DNA of 64,000 bases from positions 434,001 through 498,000 of the forward strand of contig NZ_CP046620.1 in assembly GCF_009931615.1 (NCBI RefSeq). Direction: 5' to 3'. The translations under genes were made by a program, and so were the position numbers. Shown piece by piece: positions 28,973 through 39,857 of this stretch. The notes under the pieces were generated by a model. The model did not search any database, had not been told where the DNA came from, and saw only the letters and a list, made by a program, of their open reading frames with translations. Each line of letters starts with the position of its first letter. Within the stretch, counting starts at the first letter, position 1. This DNA is from Algicella marina. Lineage in GTDB: Bacteria; Pseudomonadota; Alphaproteobacteria; Rhodobacterales; Rhodobacteraceae.

Positions 28973-31554
28973 CCTTTCGCCTCCAGTATCCGGCCTATGA
29001 TTTCGCCGGTGTCCTTGGAAAGGCCTTTGAGATCGGCGATCCGCTGCATGTTGCCCAGCATCAACGCCTGCCGTCCATCATCGAAGTTGCGCCATGTCTC
29101 GAAGGCTCCGGCAAGCCGCGCGGTCGTCTGCGGGTTTACCGGGTCAAGCCTGATCAGCCAGTCCGTCAGCAGTTTGTAGCCGGCACCGTCAGCCCGATGG
29201 AACCCGGCAACGTTCGCCATGGCAAAAACACCGATGACACTACGGAAGCGGTTGGGATTTTTCCAATGGAAGTCCGGATGCTCTGTCAGTTGAGCTACCG
29301 CCTCTGCCGCATGCTCGGGCGGTGTGGCCATGGCCTGCGCTGCGAACCATTTGTCAAGGACGAGATCATTGTGTTTCCAGGACTCATAAATGCTCCCGAG
29401 CGCTTCCTTCGCCTCCGGCCTGCCCGCACGAATCAATAGCGGTAGGGCCTGCATGATATCCGTCATGTTGTCCGCATGTGCGAGATGGCGCATCGCGGTC
29501 TCGACATTCGGTTCCAGCCGGGAAATGAGACCTAGAAGCCGCCCGCGAAGGCTGCGCTCGCCCGCAGCCTGCGGATCTGGCGTGTAGGGCCCGTCATTGT
29601 CCAGAGCATTGTAGATTTGCTCAATTGTGCCTTTCATTCGGCCTGCCATTGCCGTGTCCAGCCGGCTCAGAGCATCGTAGCAGGCCATCGGATCGGGAGT
29701 TCCGCCGCCCTGGCGGACGGCATCCATAACGTCCTCAATACTTGGCAGGCTGAGTGCGAGGGCCTTGAAAGCAGGGTCGAGGGTCTGGTCCTCGAGAAGT
29801 GTTGCCATCGCGTTGAGGAAATCTGGCTCTATGGTCGACTCCGCGTCCGTTGCCAGGACGGACAACAGGTCGAGGGCATAGGCGCGCCCCATCTCCCACT
29901 TATTGAAAGGATCCGTGTCATTCGCGAGTAGAAACGCCCGCTCCGCATTCGAGATCTTTCGCTCGACGATCACGGGCGCCGAGAAGCCGCGGAACAGGGA
30001 AGGTATTGGCTTCTCCGGCAGTCCTTCGAAGCGATAGGTCTGCTCGGCCTTATCCAAGACAAGCACTTCAGTACTGTGAAGCTCCGTTCCGTCGCTGCCA
30101 AGAAGGCCAGAGGCGACGGGGATGACGAGTGGTTGCTTGTCCGGCTGTCCAGGAGTCGGGTCGGTCTTTTGGGTGAGCGTGAGCATGTAGGTATTGCCGT
30201 CCCAGTCCTCCTTAACGGAAATCCGCGGCGTTCCTGCCTGGCTGTACCAACGCTTGAATTGCGCAAGGTCCGTGCCCGTCACGTCCTCGAAGACCTTGAT
30301 CCAGTCCTCTATGGTACAAGCCTGCCCGTCATGACGCTGGAAATAAAGCGTCAGCGCCCTCTCGTAGGCTTCTGCCCCGACGAGAGTGCGCAACATACCG
30401 ATCACCTCGGCGCCCTTTTCATAGACGGTAGCCGTGTAGAAGTTGTTGATCTCGATGTATTCTTCTGGCCGGACCGGATGCGCCAGTGGCCCCGCGTCTT
30501 CCCTGAACTGCCGGGCGCGCAGCATCTTCACGTCGTCGATGCGCTGCACCGCGTGGCCGCGCTGGTCGCCGGAGAACTGCTGGTCGCGGTAGACGGTCAG
30601 CCCTTCCTTGAGGCAGAGCTGGAACCAGTCGCGGCAGGTGATGCGGTTTCCCGTCCAGTTGTGGAAATACTCGTGGGCGATGATGCCCTCGATAAGTTCG
30701 TAGTCGCGGTCTGTCGCTATCTCTGCGCTGGCGAGGACGTATTTGGAGTTGAAGATGTTCAGTCCCTTGTTCTCCATGGCTCCCATGTTGAAGTCATCGA
30801 CAGCAACGATCATGAAAAGATCAAGGTCGTATTCCCGACCATAGACCTGTTCATCCCAGCGCATGGAGCGTTTGAGGGCGTCCATGGCATATTCGCACCT
30901 GTGTTTGTCACCCGGCCGCACGTAGATTTTCAATCCAACTTCGCGGCCTGACATTGTGAGGAAGCTGTCGTCATACGACACGAGATTGCCGGCTACGAGA
31001 GCAAACAGGTAACTGGGTTTCGGCCATGGATCGTGCCACTCGGCCCAGCCGGGGCCGCTTGCCGTCGGATTGCCGTTGGACAGCATCACCGGCTCGTCGC
31101 TCTCGATCCGAACGCTATATGTGGCCATGATATCCGGCCTGTCGGGGAAAAAGGTGATCTTGCGGAAGCCTTCAGCTTCGCACTGGGTACAGTACATGCC
31201 TTTGGACATGTAAAGGCCGTCGAGTGACGTGTTGCCTTCCGGATTGATTTCCGTTTCGCAGCACAGGGTGAAATCACCGTCGGGTAGGGCATCCGCCGCA
31301 ATCTCAAGTGTGGTTTCGGTCAGGATTAGCGCGTCGTCGGCCAGAGGTTTGCCGTCAATCTCGACGCTGATGAGCTGCAATTCCTCACCATTCAAGAGAA
31401 ACGCTGACTTGCCGGTGTTAGGAACACATTCGAGTCTGGAGAAAACTCGTGTTGCGGTCGGATGCAGGCAGAACTTCAGATCGACATGACGGACGAGAAA
31501 GGCCGGCGCCTGATAGTCGGAAAGCTTGATCATTGGGGGGGCTTCGCTGCGCAT
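28969..31554 (-). CDS. pepN: Aminopeptidase N (M1 metallopeptidase)
   Basis: 861 residues, cytosolic zinc aminopeptidase. Substrate-binding motif GAMEN, then the zinc site HEYFHNWTGNR followed 18 residues later by the third ligand in LKEGLTVY. This is the alphaproteobacterial/gamma-type PepN, with the N-terminal beta domain (DYQAPAFLVRHVDLKF) and the C-terminal helical repeat domain. It removes N-terminal residues from peptides in protein turnover. Upstream gene of a two-gene unit with the SDR. Confidence 0.95.
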   Translation of the reverse strand: MRSEAPPMIKLSDYQAPAFLVRHVDLKFCLHPTATRVFSRLECVPNTGKSAFLLNGEELQLISVEIDGKPLADDALILTETTLEIAADALPDGDFTLCCETEINPEGNTSLDGLYMSKGMYCTQCEAEGFRKITFFPDRPDIMATYSVRIESDEPVMLSNGNPTASGPGWAEWHDPWPKPSYLFALVAGNLVSYDDSFLTMSGREVGLKIYVRPGDKHRCEYAMDALKRSMRWDEQVYGREYDLDLFMIVAVDDFNMGAMENKGLNIFNSKYVLASAEIATDRDYELIEGIIAHEYFHNWTGNRITCRDWFQLCLKEGLTVYRDQQFSGDQRGHAVQRIDDVKMLRARQFREDAGPLAHPVRPEEYIEINNFYTATVYEKGAEVIGMLRTLVGAEAYERALTLYFQRHDGQACTIEDWIKVFEDVTGTDLAQFKRWYSQAGTPRISVKEDWDGNTYMLTLTQKTDPTPGQPDKQPLVIPVASGLLGSDGTELHSTEVLVLDKAEQTYRFEGLPEKPIPSLFRGFSAPVIVERKISNAERAFLLANDTDPFNKWEMGRAYALDLLSVLATDAESTIEPDFLNAMATLLEDQTLDPAFKALALSLPSIEDVMDAVRQGGGTPDPMACYDALSRLDTAMAGRMKGTIEQIYNALDNDGPYTPDPQAAGERSLRGRLLGLISRLEPNVETAMRHLAHADNMTDIMQALPLLIRAGRPEAKEALGSIYESWKHNDLVLDKWFAAQAMATPPEHAAEAVAQLTEHPDFHWKNPNRFRSVIGVFAMANVAGFHRADGAGYKLLTDWLIRLDPVNPQTTARLAGAFETWRNFDDGRQALMLGNMQRIADLKGLSKDTGEIIGRILEAKG

Positions 31555-31790
31555 TGTGTGTCTCCTGTCGGCGCGAGCCTAGGGACTTTCGCGGCGCGTG
31601 CAAGGTCCAGCCCCCATGGGAGTCCTCTCCTCCGTACGGTCTGAACGTCCGATGTAGTGTGCAAAAATCGACCAGATCGATGCGAAACGCCAGTAATGCC
31701 AAAGATGTCAACGGTGCCTCGGTTTGAAATCCGGTGAGTTTGTGTTTGACTTGCAGAGGTACAACGAAATGACGGAAGGACTTGATTGCC

Positions 31791-32219
31791 ATGGCCTATA
31801 TTCCGCTTCGCAAGGCCAGAACGATGATCCGATCTGTGTTCCGCCGACAGGAGCAGATGAGCCTGAAGCCGCTGAGCGTAGTGTTGCTCGACCCGGGTGG
31901 TCATCCGATCGCATTCGAGCGGCAGGACGGCGCAGCGCCGGGACGCTTCGAAATCGCCCGGGCAAAGGCCTATGGTGCCGTGATGCTTGGTATTGGCGGG
32001 GAGGCGCAGTACGCGCGTGCAGAGAGCCAGCCGTACTTCGCACTGGCGGCCAATGGTGCTTTTGACGGAAAACTGGTTCCGGTTCCGGGCGGAATTCTGA
32101 TAAGAACGGGCAAGGGAACAGTGCTGGGCGCTATGGGCGTTTCCGGCGATACTTCTGAAAATGACTCTCTGTGCGGTGTAGCTGCCATTGAGGATGCGGG
32201 TTTTGTTGCCGAACCCTGA
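31791..32219 (+). CDS. GlcG/HbpS family protein (DUF336)
   Basis: 142 residues. Pattern of the haem-degrading/HbpS-like family: PLSVVLLDPGGHPIAFERQDGA, then RFEIARAKAYGAVML, VPGGILIR and LGAMGVSGD near the end. Family members bind haem or act as accessory proteins beside glycolate, diol or aromatic pathways; no such partner is adjacent, so the role here is open. ATG 31791 is used, with GGAAGGA about 11 bases upstream. Confidence 0.8.
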   Translation: MAYIPLRKARTMIRSVFRRQEQMSLKPLSVVLLDPGGHPIAFERQDGAAPGRFEIARAKAYGAVMLGIGGEAQYARAESQPYFALAANGAFDGKLVPVPGGILIRTGKGTVLGAMGVSGDTSENDSLCGVAAIEDAGFVAEP

Positions 32220-32282
32220 AGCAATTGACGGCATGTTTCGCGTTGGTAAATTTTGCGGCGCAACATGAACACGAGGAAAGAT

Positions 32283-33053
32283 ATGGCGCGGCCCACAGTT
32301 GGTATCATCGGGAACACTCACCTTATCAATGACCAGTATCCCGCGCAGGCCGTCGGTGAGCACAATATCAGCGCGGTGGCGGAGGTAACCGGGGCGCTGC
32401 CATTGCTGGTGCCGGCACTGCCATCGGCCGCAGACATTCCTGCCCTACTCAATACGTTCGATGGCTTCATTTTGCCCGGTGGCAGGCCCAACGTGCATCC
32501 CCGTTTTTATGGACAGGAACCGACGGAGGCACATGGCACTTTCGACGAGAACCGTGATGAACTCGTGTTGCCGTTGATCCGCGCGGCCGTGGAACACGGC
32601 ACGGCGATTCTCGGAATCTGCCGGGGCTTTCAGGAATTCAATGTCGCCTTCGGTGGATCGCTTCATCCCGAAATCCGCGATCTGCCGGGACGGTTGAACC
32701 ATCGTATGCCGCCCGATGGAACGCTGGAAGAGAAGTTCGAGCATCGGCACGTCGTCAGTCTCAGTCCGGGGGGAGTCTTCGCCAGGGTTTTCGGTGCGGA
32801 CGAGGTGTTGGTCAATTCCCTCCACGGACAGGGGATAGACGAGGTGGGTGAACGCATTGTCGTGGAAGGCTATGCGCCCGATGGAACGCATGAGGCGATC
32901 CACGTTGCGGGAGCACCAGGTTTCGCGCTGGCAGTGCAATGGCATCCGGAATGGCGAGCAGGTGAGGACCCGGTCTCCCGACCTCTCTTTGAAGCTTTCG
33001 GAGCGGCACTGTGCCGCCAGAAGGAACTCCAGGTTTCTCGCAAAGCCTCCTGA
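32283..33053 (+). CDS. Class I glutamine amidotransferase-like hydrolase (PuuD/peptidase C26 type)
   Basis: 256 residues. Nucleophile Cys in ILGICRGFQEFN; His/Glu of the triad in VQWHPEW; NSLHGQGID between them. These match gamma-glutamyl-gamma-aminobutyrate hydrolase and related hydrolases that release glutamate from gamma-glutamyl amides in polyamine breakdown. ATG 32283 follows GAGGAAAG directly. No other putrescine genes are nearby, so the substrate is inferred only from the family. Confidence 0.85.
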   Translation: MARPTVGIIGNTHLINDQYPAQAVGEHNISAVAEVTGALPLLVPALPSAADIPALLNTFDGFILPGGRPNVHPRFYGQEPTEAHGTFDENRDELVLPLIRAAVEHGTAILGICRGFQEFNVAFGGSLHPEIRDLPGRLNHRMPPDGTLEEKFEHRHVVSLSPGGVFARVFGADEVLVNSLHGQGIDEVGERIVVEGYAPDGTHEAIHVAGAPGFALAVQWHPEWRAGEDPVSRPLFEAFGAALCRQKELQVSRKAS

Positions 33054-33638
33054 AGGTGCAGTGCTGTGCGCCTGACTATGGACTGATGTCTCCGAGTCGT
33101 TGCCGCACCGCGTGCATTCGGATGGCACGGTTTCGACCGTGGATATCGCTGTGGTCCATATCGTCCTTAAAGAGATAGAAGCCAAAACTGGGGGCAGGCT
33201 GGCGCCGAGAGGTTTGGATCGGAAGAAAGAGCGCTCGCGTCAAGATTTTCTGAAGGATTTCGACCTCTCGCATGCAACGACTGATCGTGTCGCCCGCACT
33301 GCCGTTGGCAGAGTAGTTCACGAAGCCCTTGCGGAGTATGGTAGATACGTAAGGTTGTTCAAAATCATGAGCACGCTGTTGATCCGATCTACCGGCACCG
33401 GATGGCAACGATTTGTCAGCAGTACTACCAGTAACAGTCAAACACAGATCGCGGTCGATAATACGAGAGAATAGGCTCCCGCGTCGTTAAGGTGCAGAGT
33501 GGCTGCATCGTTGTTAGTGGGCGCATGTCAAACGCAAGCTGATTGCGCTTCGCGATAAGCATGGCCCGGAAAAGATCTAAGTGTTATCGGGTGGCCGGGC
33601 TTGACCGTCCTGTGCAAATTGCTAAACCGCAGGAGCGT
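33054..33638. other. Gene-poor stretch before tRNA-Arg
   Basis: Two opposed open frames (minus 33076-33441, 121 codons; plus 33100-33474, 124 codons) overlap almost fully, and neither resembles a family I know. Just after, a short in-frame piece around 33530-33580 reads VKRKLIALRDKHGPEKI then stop, preceded closely by another stop, and looks like the decayed tail of a coding region. The position next to a tRNA suits remnants of an integrated element, but no integrase or att repeat is visible. Confidence 0.4.
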
Positions 33639-33715
33639 GGTCCCGTAGCTCAACTGGATAGAGCACCTGACTTCTAATCAGGATGTTGGGGGTTCGAGTC
33701 CTCCCGGGATCGCCA
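33639..33715 (+). tRNA. tRNA-Arg (anticodon TCT)
   Basis: 77 bases including encoded CCA. Acceptor GGTCCCG pairs with CGGGATC (one G-T pair). D arm GCTC/GAGC. Anticodon stem CCTGA/TCAGG with loop CTTCTAA, anticodon TCT at 33673-33675. T arm with GGTTCGAGTCC. Discriminator G. It reads AGA codons. Confidence 0.95.
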
Positions 33716-33807
33716 TTGCCCGCCGGCAACGGTCCCACCTTGATCCACGATCTCCATTGCAAACGCTTTGCGTTATCGTCAGGCAAAGACTTAGCAACGG
33801 AGAGCAA

Positions 33808-35025
33808 ATGATACCGTCCCCGAAAATCCTTTATGTCAGTTATGGCGGCGGCCATATTTCAATGATCCTGCCGGTCGTGCGTGCCATGCGGCAGATCGCA
33901 CCTGATAGCGAGCAGATTGTGATGGCCCTGACCATTGGAGCCGCCGCAGCCAGATCCGCTGGGGAGAGGCCGGTTGGCTTTGCCGACTTTCTTCATCTTC
34001 GCGATGTCGAGGCTGTGACGAAGTGCGGCCTGGAGCTTCTTCCGGAAAACGCCGGCGGCAGTGTCAGCGAAGCCGAAAGTATCGCTTATCTGGGCGTCAA
34101 TTTCTTGGAACTCGAGACCAGGCTTGGGCGGGAAGCAGCATTCCACGAATACCGCAGCAAGGGCCGGGCGGCGTTCGAACCCGTTGATTTCATTGCCGAT
34201 ATCATCAGGGATGTCGGGGCTGATATTGTTGTTACCACGAACTCGCCGCGGGCGGAGCGGGCATCATGGAAGGCGGCCAGAAGGCTCGGTATTCCGTCCT
34301 TGGCTATGAACGATCTTCTTGCGCGTCAGGCGAAAACCTTTGTCGGGCAGGGGGACTGGCCGGATCGTATCTGTGTGCTTTCCGACAACGTCGCTGAATA
34401 TTTACGGAGAGAAGGTGCGCCCCACGTAGCCGTGACGGGAAATCCGGCGTTTGATTCAATGGCTTCCAGGGAAGTTTTGGAAGCAGCCGAGGCATTTCTC
34501 GAAGCCCGTGGATGGGAGTCGAAGCGGCCGGTTCTGTTCTCGGGAGATATAGATTTCAGCAAGACCGGGGAGGAGCGGTTCTGGTTGTTGCGGAGGATTT
34601 CCGAAGTACTGGAAAACTTTGTGGAGGAAAATCCCGATAACCCGTTGATATTCAGGTATCATCCATCCAGATGGAGAGAGGTCCCGCGACCGCGCGCGCA
34701 TCCTCGGATCTATTTTGCCGATCCGGAAAAGGAGAGGCCACATCCTCAGATTCAGGCGAGTGCGGCGGCGATCGTCCAGTTGTCGACCATTGGACTGGAA
34801 GCATCCATTGCTGATAAGCCTGTGATATCGCTGGAGAATTTGGAGGGATATCCGCCGGGGGTTTCTTGGGAGGCGGAGGGGGTTTCGGTGGCTTGCAGGG
34901 ATCTGGAGGCCTTGCCGGGGATGATCCGGCAGGCGCTGGCGGGTAACCTGACGACGCCACGGCCATTTGCGACCGACGGACAGGCCGCTTTCCGGGTTGG
35001 GGAACAAATCCGGGCGCTCTTCTAA
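33808..35025 (+). CDS. GT-B glycosyltransferase-like protein
   Basis: 405 residues. It starts KILYVSYGGGHISMILPVVRAM, the Gly-rich loop and acceptor half of GT-B enzymes (MurG or UDP-GlcNAc 2-epimerase-like). The C-terminal half contains FRYHPSRW and AAAIVQLSTIGLEASIADKPVISL, which resembles the donor-binding region of capsule-type transferases. No partner genes for a glycan pathway are adjacent, and the gene stands alone between tRNA-Arg and the 11-bp repeat array. ATG 33808 with GGAGAG seven bases upstream. The acceptor and donor are unknown. Confidence 0.6.
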   Translation: MIPSPKILYVSYGGGHISMILPVVRAMRQIAPDSEQIVMALTIGAAAARSAGERPVGFADFLHLRDVEAVTKCGLELLPENAGGSVSEAESIAYLGVNFLELETRLGREAAFHEYRSKGRAAFEPVDFIADIIRDVGADIVVTTNSPRAERASWKAARRLGIPSLAMNDLLARQAKTFVGQGDWPDRICVLSDNVAEYLRREGAPHVAVTGNPAFDSMASREVLEAAEAFLEARGWESKRPVLFSGDIDFSKTGEERFWLLRRISEVLENFVEENPDNPLIFRYHPSRWREVPRPRAHPRIYFADPEKERPHPQIQASAAAIVQLSTIGLEASIADKPVISLENLEGYPPGVSWEAEGVSVACRDLEALPGMIRQALAGNLTTPRPFATDGQAAFRVGEQIRALF

Positions 35026-35556
35026 CACATTGAGAGCATTGAACAAAAACACAGCCGACCACGCAACTACAAAGATGTCGGCACGCAACCCCCCGATTGA
35101 CCGAGCCGACCCCTGAAGGTGGCTCGCTTGACACCCTACGTTTCGATCTTGGCGGAAAAAGGGCGAAATCGGACTTCTTTTGCGACGATTGCCAAATATG
35201 GGTTTGGTATGGTTTCCGTATGGGTTTGGTATGGCTGACTGTCGGGATGATCCGGCGGGCCTGACTGGCCGTGAAATCACCGCCCGGCGCTGTCGCCTGC
35301 ACGTCCGGGTCGGCAACGGCCGGGCGACGATCGCGTGGCAAAAACTGCCCATGCCATCCCTCGCCTCATGCCGGATGTCTTGTCATGCGGAACGGGCCTT
35401 CATGCATATGCCATGTCGTAACGACCTGTTAACGTTTTGATAACGTTGAGTTTTACAGATAGTTTTCTGGGAAATCTCGGAAAACTTGGCTAGGAGTCTC
35501 GGCAGAGTTGAAACAAAGACATCTCGAATGAGTGTCGCAGTCGCAGGAACGTAGCC
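35026..35556. other. Intergenic region with 11-bp repeat array
   Basis: About 530 bases without a convincing gene. It contains the three-unit array at 35198-35230; otherwise nothing I can name. The part just before the next gene (about 35420-35480) is AT-rich, and its promoter is probably there. Confidence 0.5.
35198..35230 (-). repeat. Three tandem 11-bp repeats, noncoding copy
   Basis: On the plus strand: ATGGGTTTGGT, ATGGTTTCCGT, ATGGGTTTGGT. Reverse-complemented, two units are identical to the third unit inside the PKS gene (14568-14578), and the arrays share an 18-base word. They are 20 kb apart and in opposite orientation. Confidence 0.75.
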
Positions 35557-35925
35557 ATGACCAACCGTAAACCCAGCCTCCTTTCCCGTACCGCCCGTGA
35601 AGATGGTGCGGTCGCCACCACGTGGATCTTTCTGACGGCGATGGTGATCGGCAACACGGCGGTCCTGTCGCAGGCCATCGGCTTCGGCGTTTCGGAAGTG
35701 TCAGAGGTGATGCAGGCGGAAATGGAGACAGAGATGCCGCGCACGGACCTGGCGGAGGCTGTGCGTGCCACGGCGCTGCCGGTGGAGGTCGAGCAGGGCA
35801 GCTACGCCGGTTTCATCCTGCCCGAGACGCTGGCCTGGCGGCAGAACCCGGTGGAAGAGACACGGCTGATGCCGGTGGTCGCCCTGCCGACGGAAGTGGC
35901 GACCCTGCCTGCCGCCCGCCGCTGA
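35557..35925 (+). CDS. Small single-span membrane protein, Flp/Tad-pilin-like N-terminus
   Basis: 122 residues. The N-terminus SLLSRTAREDGAVATTWIFLTAMVIGN resembles Flp pilins and related Rhodobacterales proteins, where an E/D-D-G-A motif precedes one membrane helix with L-T-A. The remainder (acidic, then Pro/Leu-rich) has no recognised domain and is longer than a normal Flp pilin. No tad genes are adjacent. It is expressed, if at all, with the small lipoprotein gene 60 bases downstream. Confidence 0.55.
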   Translation: MTNRKPSLLSRTAREDGAVATTWIFLTAMVIGNTAVLSQAIGFGVSEVSEVMQAEMETEMPRTDLAEAVRATALPVEVEQGSYAGFILPETLAWRQNPVEETRLMPVVALPTEVATLPAARR

Positions 35926-35985
35926 GGCTGGCGCGGGCCGCTGCCGCAGGCTATGCTGCGCGGCGAACATGATGGAGTGAAGCCA

Positions 35986-36123
35986 ATGCCGAAACCCTTG
36001 CTGATTGCCCTGCTGCTGAGCCTGATGAGCCTGCCCGGATGCGTAGCCGCCGTCGGCGCGGGTGCGGCGGTGGGCGCCGATGCGGCCATCGAGCACGAGC
36101 AGGGCGGCGACGGGCTGTTCTGA
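35986..36123 (+). CDS. 45-residue lipoprotein
   Basis: Short frame with GGAG about ten bases before ATG. Basic MPKP start, hydrophobic LLIALLLSLMS and LPGC lipobox with the Cys at residue 19, followed by an Ala/Gly-rich stretch (AAVGAGAAVGADAA) and an acidic tail. Lipidation and anchoring in a membrane are expected from the lipobox; Pro at -2 is slightly unusual. Function unknown; size and Gly/Ala zipper recall entericidin-like lipoproteins. Confidence 0.65.
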   Translation: MPKPLLIALLLSLMSLPGCVAAVGAGAAVGADAAIEHEQGGDGLF

Positions 36124-36197
36124 GCCTCTGCCCCTGCGCCCGATGACAGGCGGCGCGGTCTGATGTGCCTGCCCCCACGATAATCGGGGGGGAGACA

Positions 36198-36407
36198 ATG
36201 GCCGAGAACGTCTACAAGATGATCGAGATCGTGGGCACGAGTTCCGAATCCTGGGAGAAGGCGGCGGCCACGGCGATCAGCCGCGCCGCCGGCTCGCTAC
36301 GCGATCTGCGCGTGGCGGAGGTGACGGAACAGGACGTCGTGATCGAGGGCGGCGCGGTGAGCCTCTACCGAACGAAGTTGAAGGTCTCGATGAAGCTGGA
36401 GGATTGA
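36198..36407 (+). CDS. Dodecin family flavin-binding protein
   Basis: 69 residues. ENVYKMIEIVGTSSESWEKAAATAISRAA is the dodecin N-terminal strand and helix, and the C-terminus (LYRTKLKVSMKLED) is the last strand. Dodecins assemble as hollow dodecamers that store or buffer FMN/riboflavin or CoA. ATG 36198 follows GGGGGGAGA; upstream codons in frame are not conserved. Confidence 0.85.
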   Translation: MAENVYKMIEIVGTSSESWEKAAATAISRAAGSLRDLRVAEVTEQDVVIEGGAVSLYRTKLKVSMKLED

Positions 36408-36752
36408 GGGGCGGGGCGGAAGCGCGGTGCGACGGGTTTCAATGAAATGGGCTGTGCGGTGGGTTGACGCCCACTCTAAAAAATCTGAGATCCGACATGT
36501 CCCAACACCCCGCCTCATGGCCTTCCTCGCCCCACCCTGACAGACTGCATCGCCGCCGCAATCGGGTGCCCTGAGGGACCGTTATCGTGAATGATGCGTT
36601 GTAGGATGAGCGGGGCGGGGTGGGTTGTTTTGAGGTGGTGGGTTGACACCCCCCTTACGGTCGCTGATCGCACAAACCGGCTGATCACCGAGACTGAAAA
36701 GTGGGGAATTTTCCGTCGCCACTTTTGGGGACTTTTACACCGGCATCTACAC
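36408..36752. repeat. Intergenic region with REP-like palindromic elements
   Basis: No gene seen. GGTGGGTTGAC occurs at about 36458 and 36637, each followed by a C-rich arm (GCCCACT; ACCCCCC), giving small palindromes of the GTGGGttgaNNCCCAC kind that recur in many proteobacterial genomes as dispersed elements. The copies are near but not identical. Confidence 0.45.
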
Positions 36753-37331
36753 TCAGTCGCGTGTCCACAAGCGCTCCGCCGTAGTGGACCAAACTACATC
36801 GCCGTTATCGTTCAGGCGCTTTATATGCTTGACCATGCCATCTTGAAAAAAAGAGACCAACATGACTTCGTGCAAATTATCTTTGTACGGCAGGACTGCG
36901 TAGGTGGTGCTTCTAAACCAGCCGTCTCCTTCGGGCGAGGTAATGCGCCTGAACTCCTGACTATGGCCTGTACTGTAGATGGTTGTAAATTTGCATTGAC
37001 CGATTGTGCGAAAGCAATTGTGCGGTTCATAAGTAAAGAGAACACCGTTCCCGTGGAGACGTTTGACCAGATTGCCCTCTGCATCGGAGAAATGGGTTAC
37101 AATGGGAGAGCTGTCAGGGAGATGCTCGTTACGGGCTTCTGTCACATAAAGACCGTCCTCGATACCGGTAAATGTGAAAAGATAGCCTTGATCCTCTTTG
37201 TCATTGGTCTGGACCACTTGACCGCCTTCCGGAATTTCAGAGCGTTGGATAGTTTGAGCCGCAGCAAGCGCAGGCGCTATAGTAATCGCGGCAATGGCGA
37301 ATACTATTTCAACTATGCATCTTAAGCGCAC
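36753..37331 (-). CDS. Secreted hypothetical protein
   Basis: 192 residues from GTG 37331, beginning with a signal peptide ([24 protein letters not shown], cut near AAA-QT). The mature part is beta-rich with no recognised domain; two Cys ([11 protein letters not shown]) could form a disulfide. The last 29 residues ([20 protein letters not shown] onward) closely match the tail of the broken frame at 37479-37763, so the two are paralogues. The 5' end overlaps the duplicated lepA tail in another frame. A TTG 27 bases upstream is an alternative start. Function unknown; probably periplasmic. Confidence 0.6.
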   Translation of the reverse strand: MRLRCIVEIVFAIAAITIAPALAAAQTIQRSEIPEGGQVVQTNDKEDQGYLFTFTGIEDGLYVTEARNEHLPDSSPIVTHFSDAEGNLVKRLHGNGVLFTYEPHNCFRTIGQCKFTTIYSTGHSQEFRRITSPEGDGWFRSTTYAVLPYKDNLHEVMLVSFFQDGMVKHIKRLNDNGDVVWSTTAERLWTRD

Positions 37332-37440
37332 TAATAAAAGTCTCCGGTGGACTATCAACCTTCCCGGCCTTCTGCTTCTCCAGAAGCTTCTTCTCCCGGG
37401 TCACGTCTCCGCCGTAGCATTCAGCCGTGACGTCTACTTT
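37309..37440 (-). pseudogene. Duplicated 3' fragment of lepA
   Basis: Reading leftward, the frame after a TAA gives [20 protein letters not shown], then KQKAGK, then [10 protein letters not shown] and a stop. This matches the real LepA C-terminus ([35 protein letters not shown]) apart from a seven-residue gap after KQKAGK. It is about 42 codons with nothing of lepA upstream. Amino-acid changes are conservative, so it may have been under selection for some time after duplication, or the copy is a relic of partial replacement. Confidence 0.85.
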
Positions 37441-37478
37441 TTAGCGTGTAAAAGGTCTGGTGCGCAACAATTCAATCA

Positions 37479-37763
37479 TCAGTTGTCACTCCACACCCTC
37501 TCCGCCTCTCGGAACCACACCACCTCTCCGGCATCGTTGCGGCGCTCGGCGCGGGCGATGAGGCCGTCTTCGGAGAAGGTGAGGTATTGGTCTTCGAGGT
37601 GGGTTTCGGTGCCGTCATCCGTCCATCTGTTGAGGCGCCGGTTTTGCCGCGTGGCGCCGGGGGGTAGACGGCAGCGCAGGTGCACGCGCCAAAAGGCAGC
37701 CTGCGCTCCTGAGGGCCAGCGCCAGACCGTGGGGTGGCGCTTCGTGCCTTTGGGTATCGCGGT
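37479..37763 (-). pseudogene. Remnant of a paralogue of the secreted protein downstream of lepA
   Basis: Open from just after a TAA (37764-37766) to the stop at 37479, without a proper start and signal peptide. The C-terminus DGLIARAERRNDAGEVVWFR onward aligns with the tail of the intact gene at 36753. The first part (TVWRWPSGAQAAFWRVHLRC) does not obviously match the other copy. An internal ATG would give only about 68 residues. Most simply it is the 5'-truncated original of the gene that once followed lepA. Confidence 0.65.
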
Positions 37764-37957
37764 TTATGCCGGCCACATGTCTTTGACCTCGGAGATCGGC
37801 GCCAGGATCAGCCAAAGCGCCAGCCCGCGCGGACGGGCCGGCGCTGGCCCGGCGGCGCTTGCGCGCCTTGTTCCGGGCCGGGTGGGGCTGTGGCGGTTGA
37901 GCTTGGGTGATCGGCTCGTCGGCTTGCGATCAGATTGGGGGTGGTCCGGTCTGCCCC

Positions 37958-39757
<1,800 letters not shown>

Positions 39758-39857
39758 GGCGACTGATATGGCGGGGTTGCGAGGGGCCGTCAATGGTGCT
39801 GGAGACGCGCAGTGCGAGAGAGCTTGACAGGTGTGTGGCGCACCCGAAGATGATGCA

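Noticed and set aside
33076-33474. Two opposed open frames of about 120 codons each
   Set aside because: Neither has a recognisable domain, and both cannot be genes. Kept only as an unresolved region.
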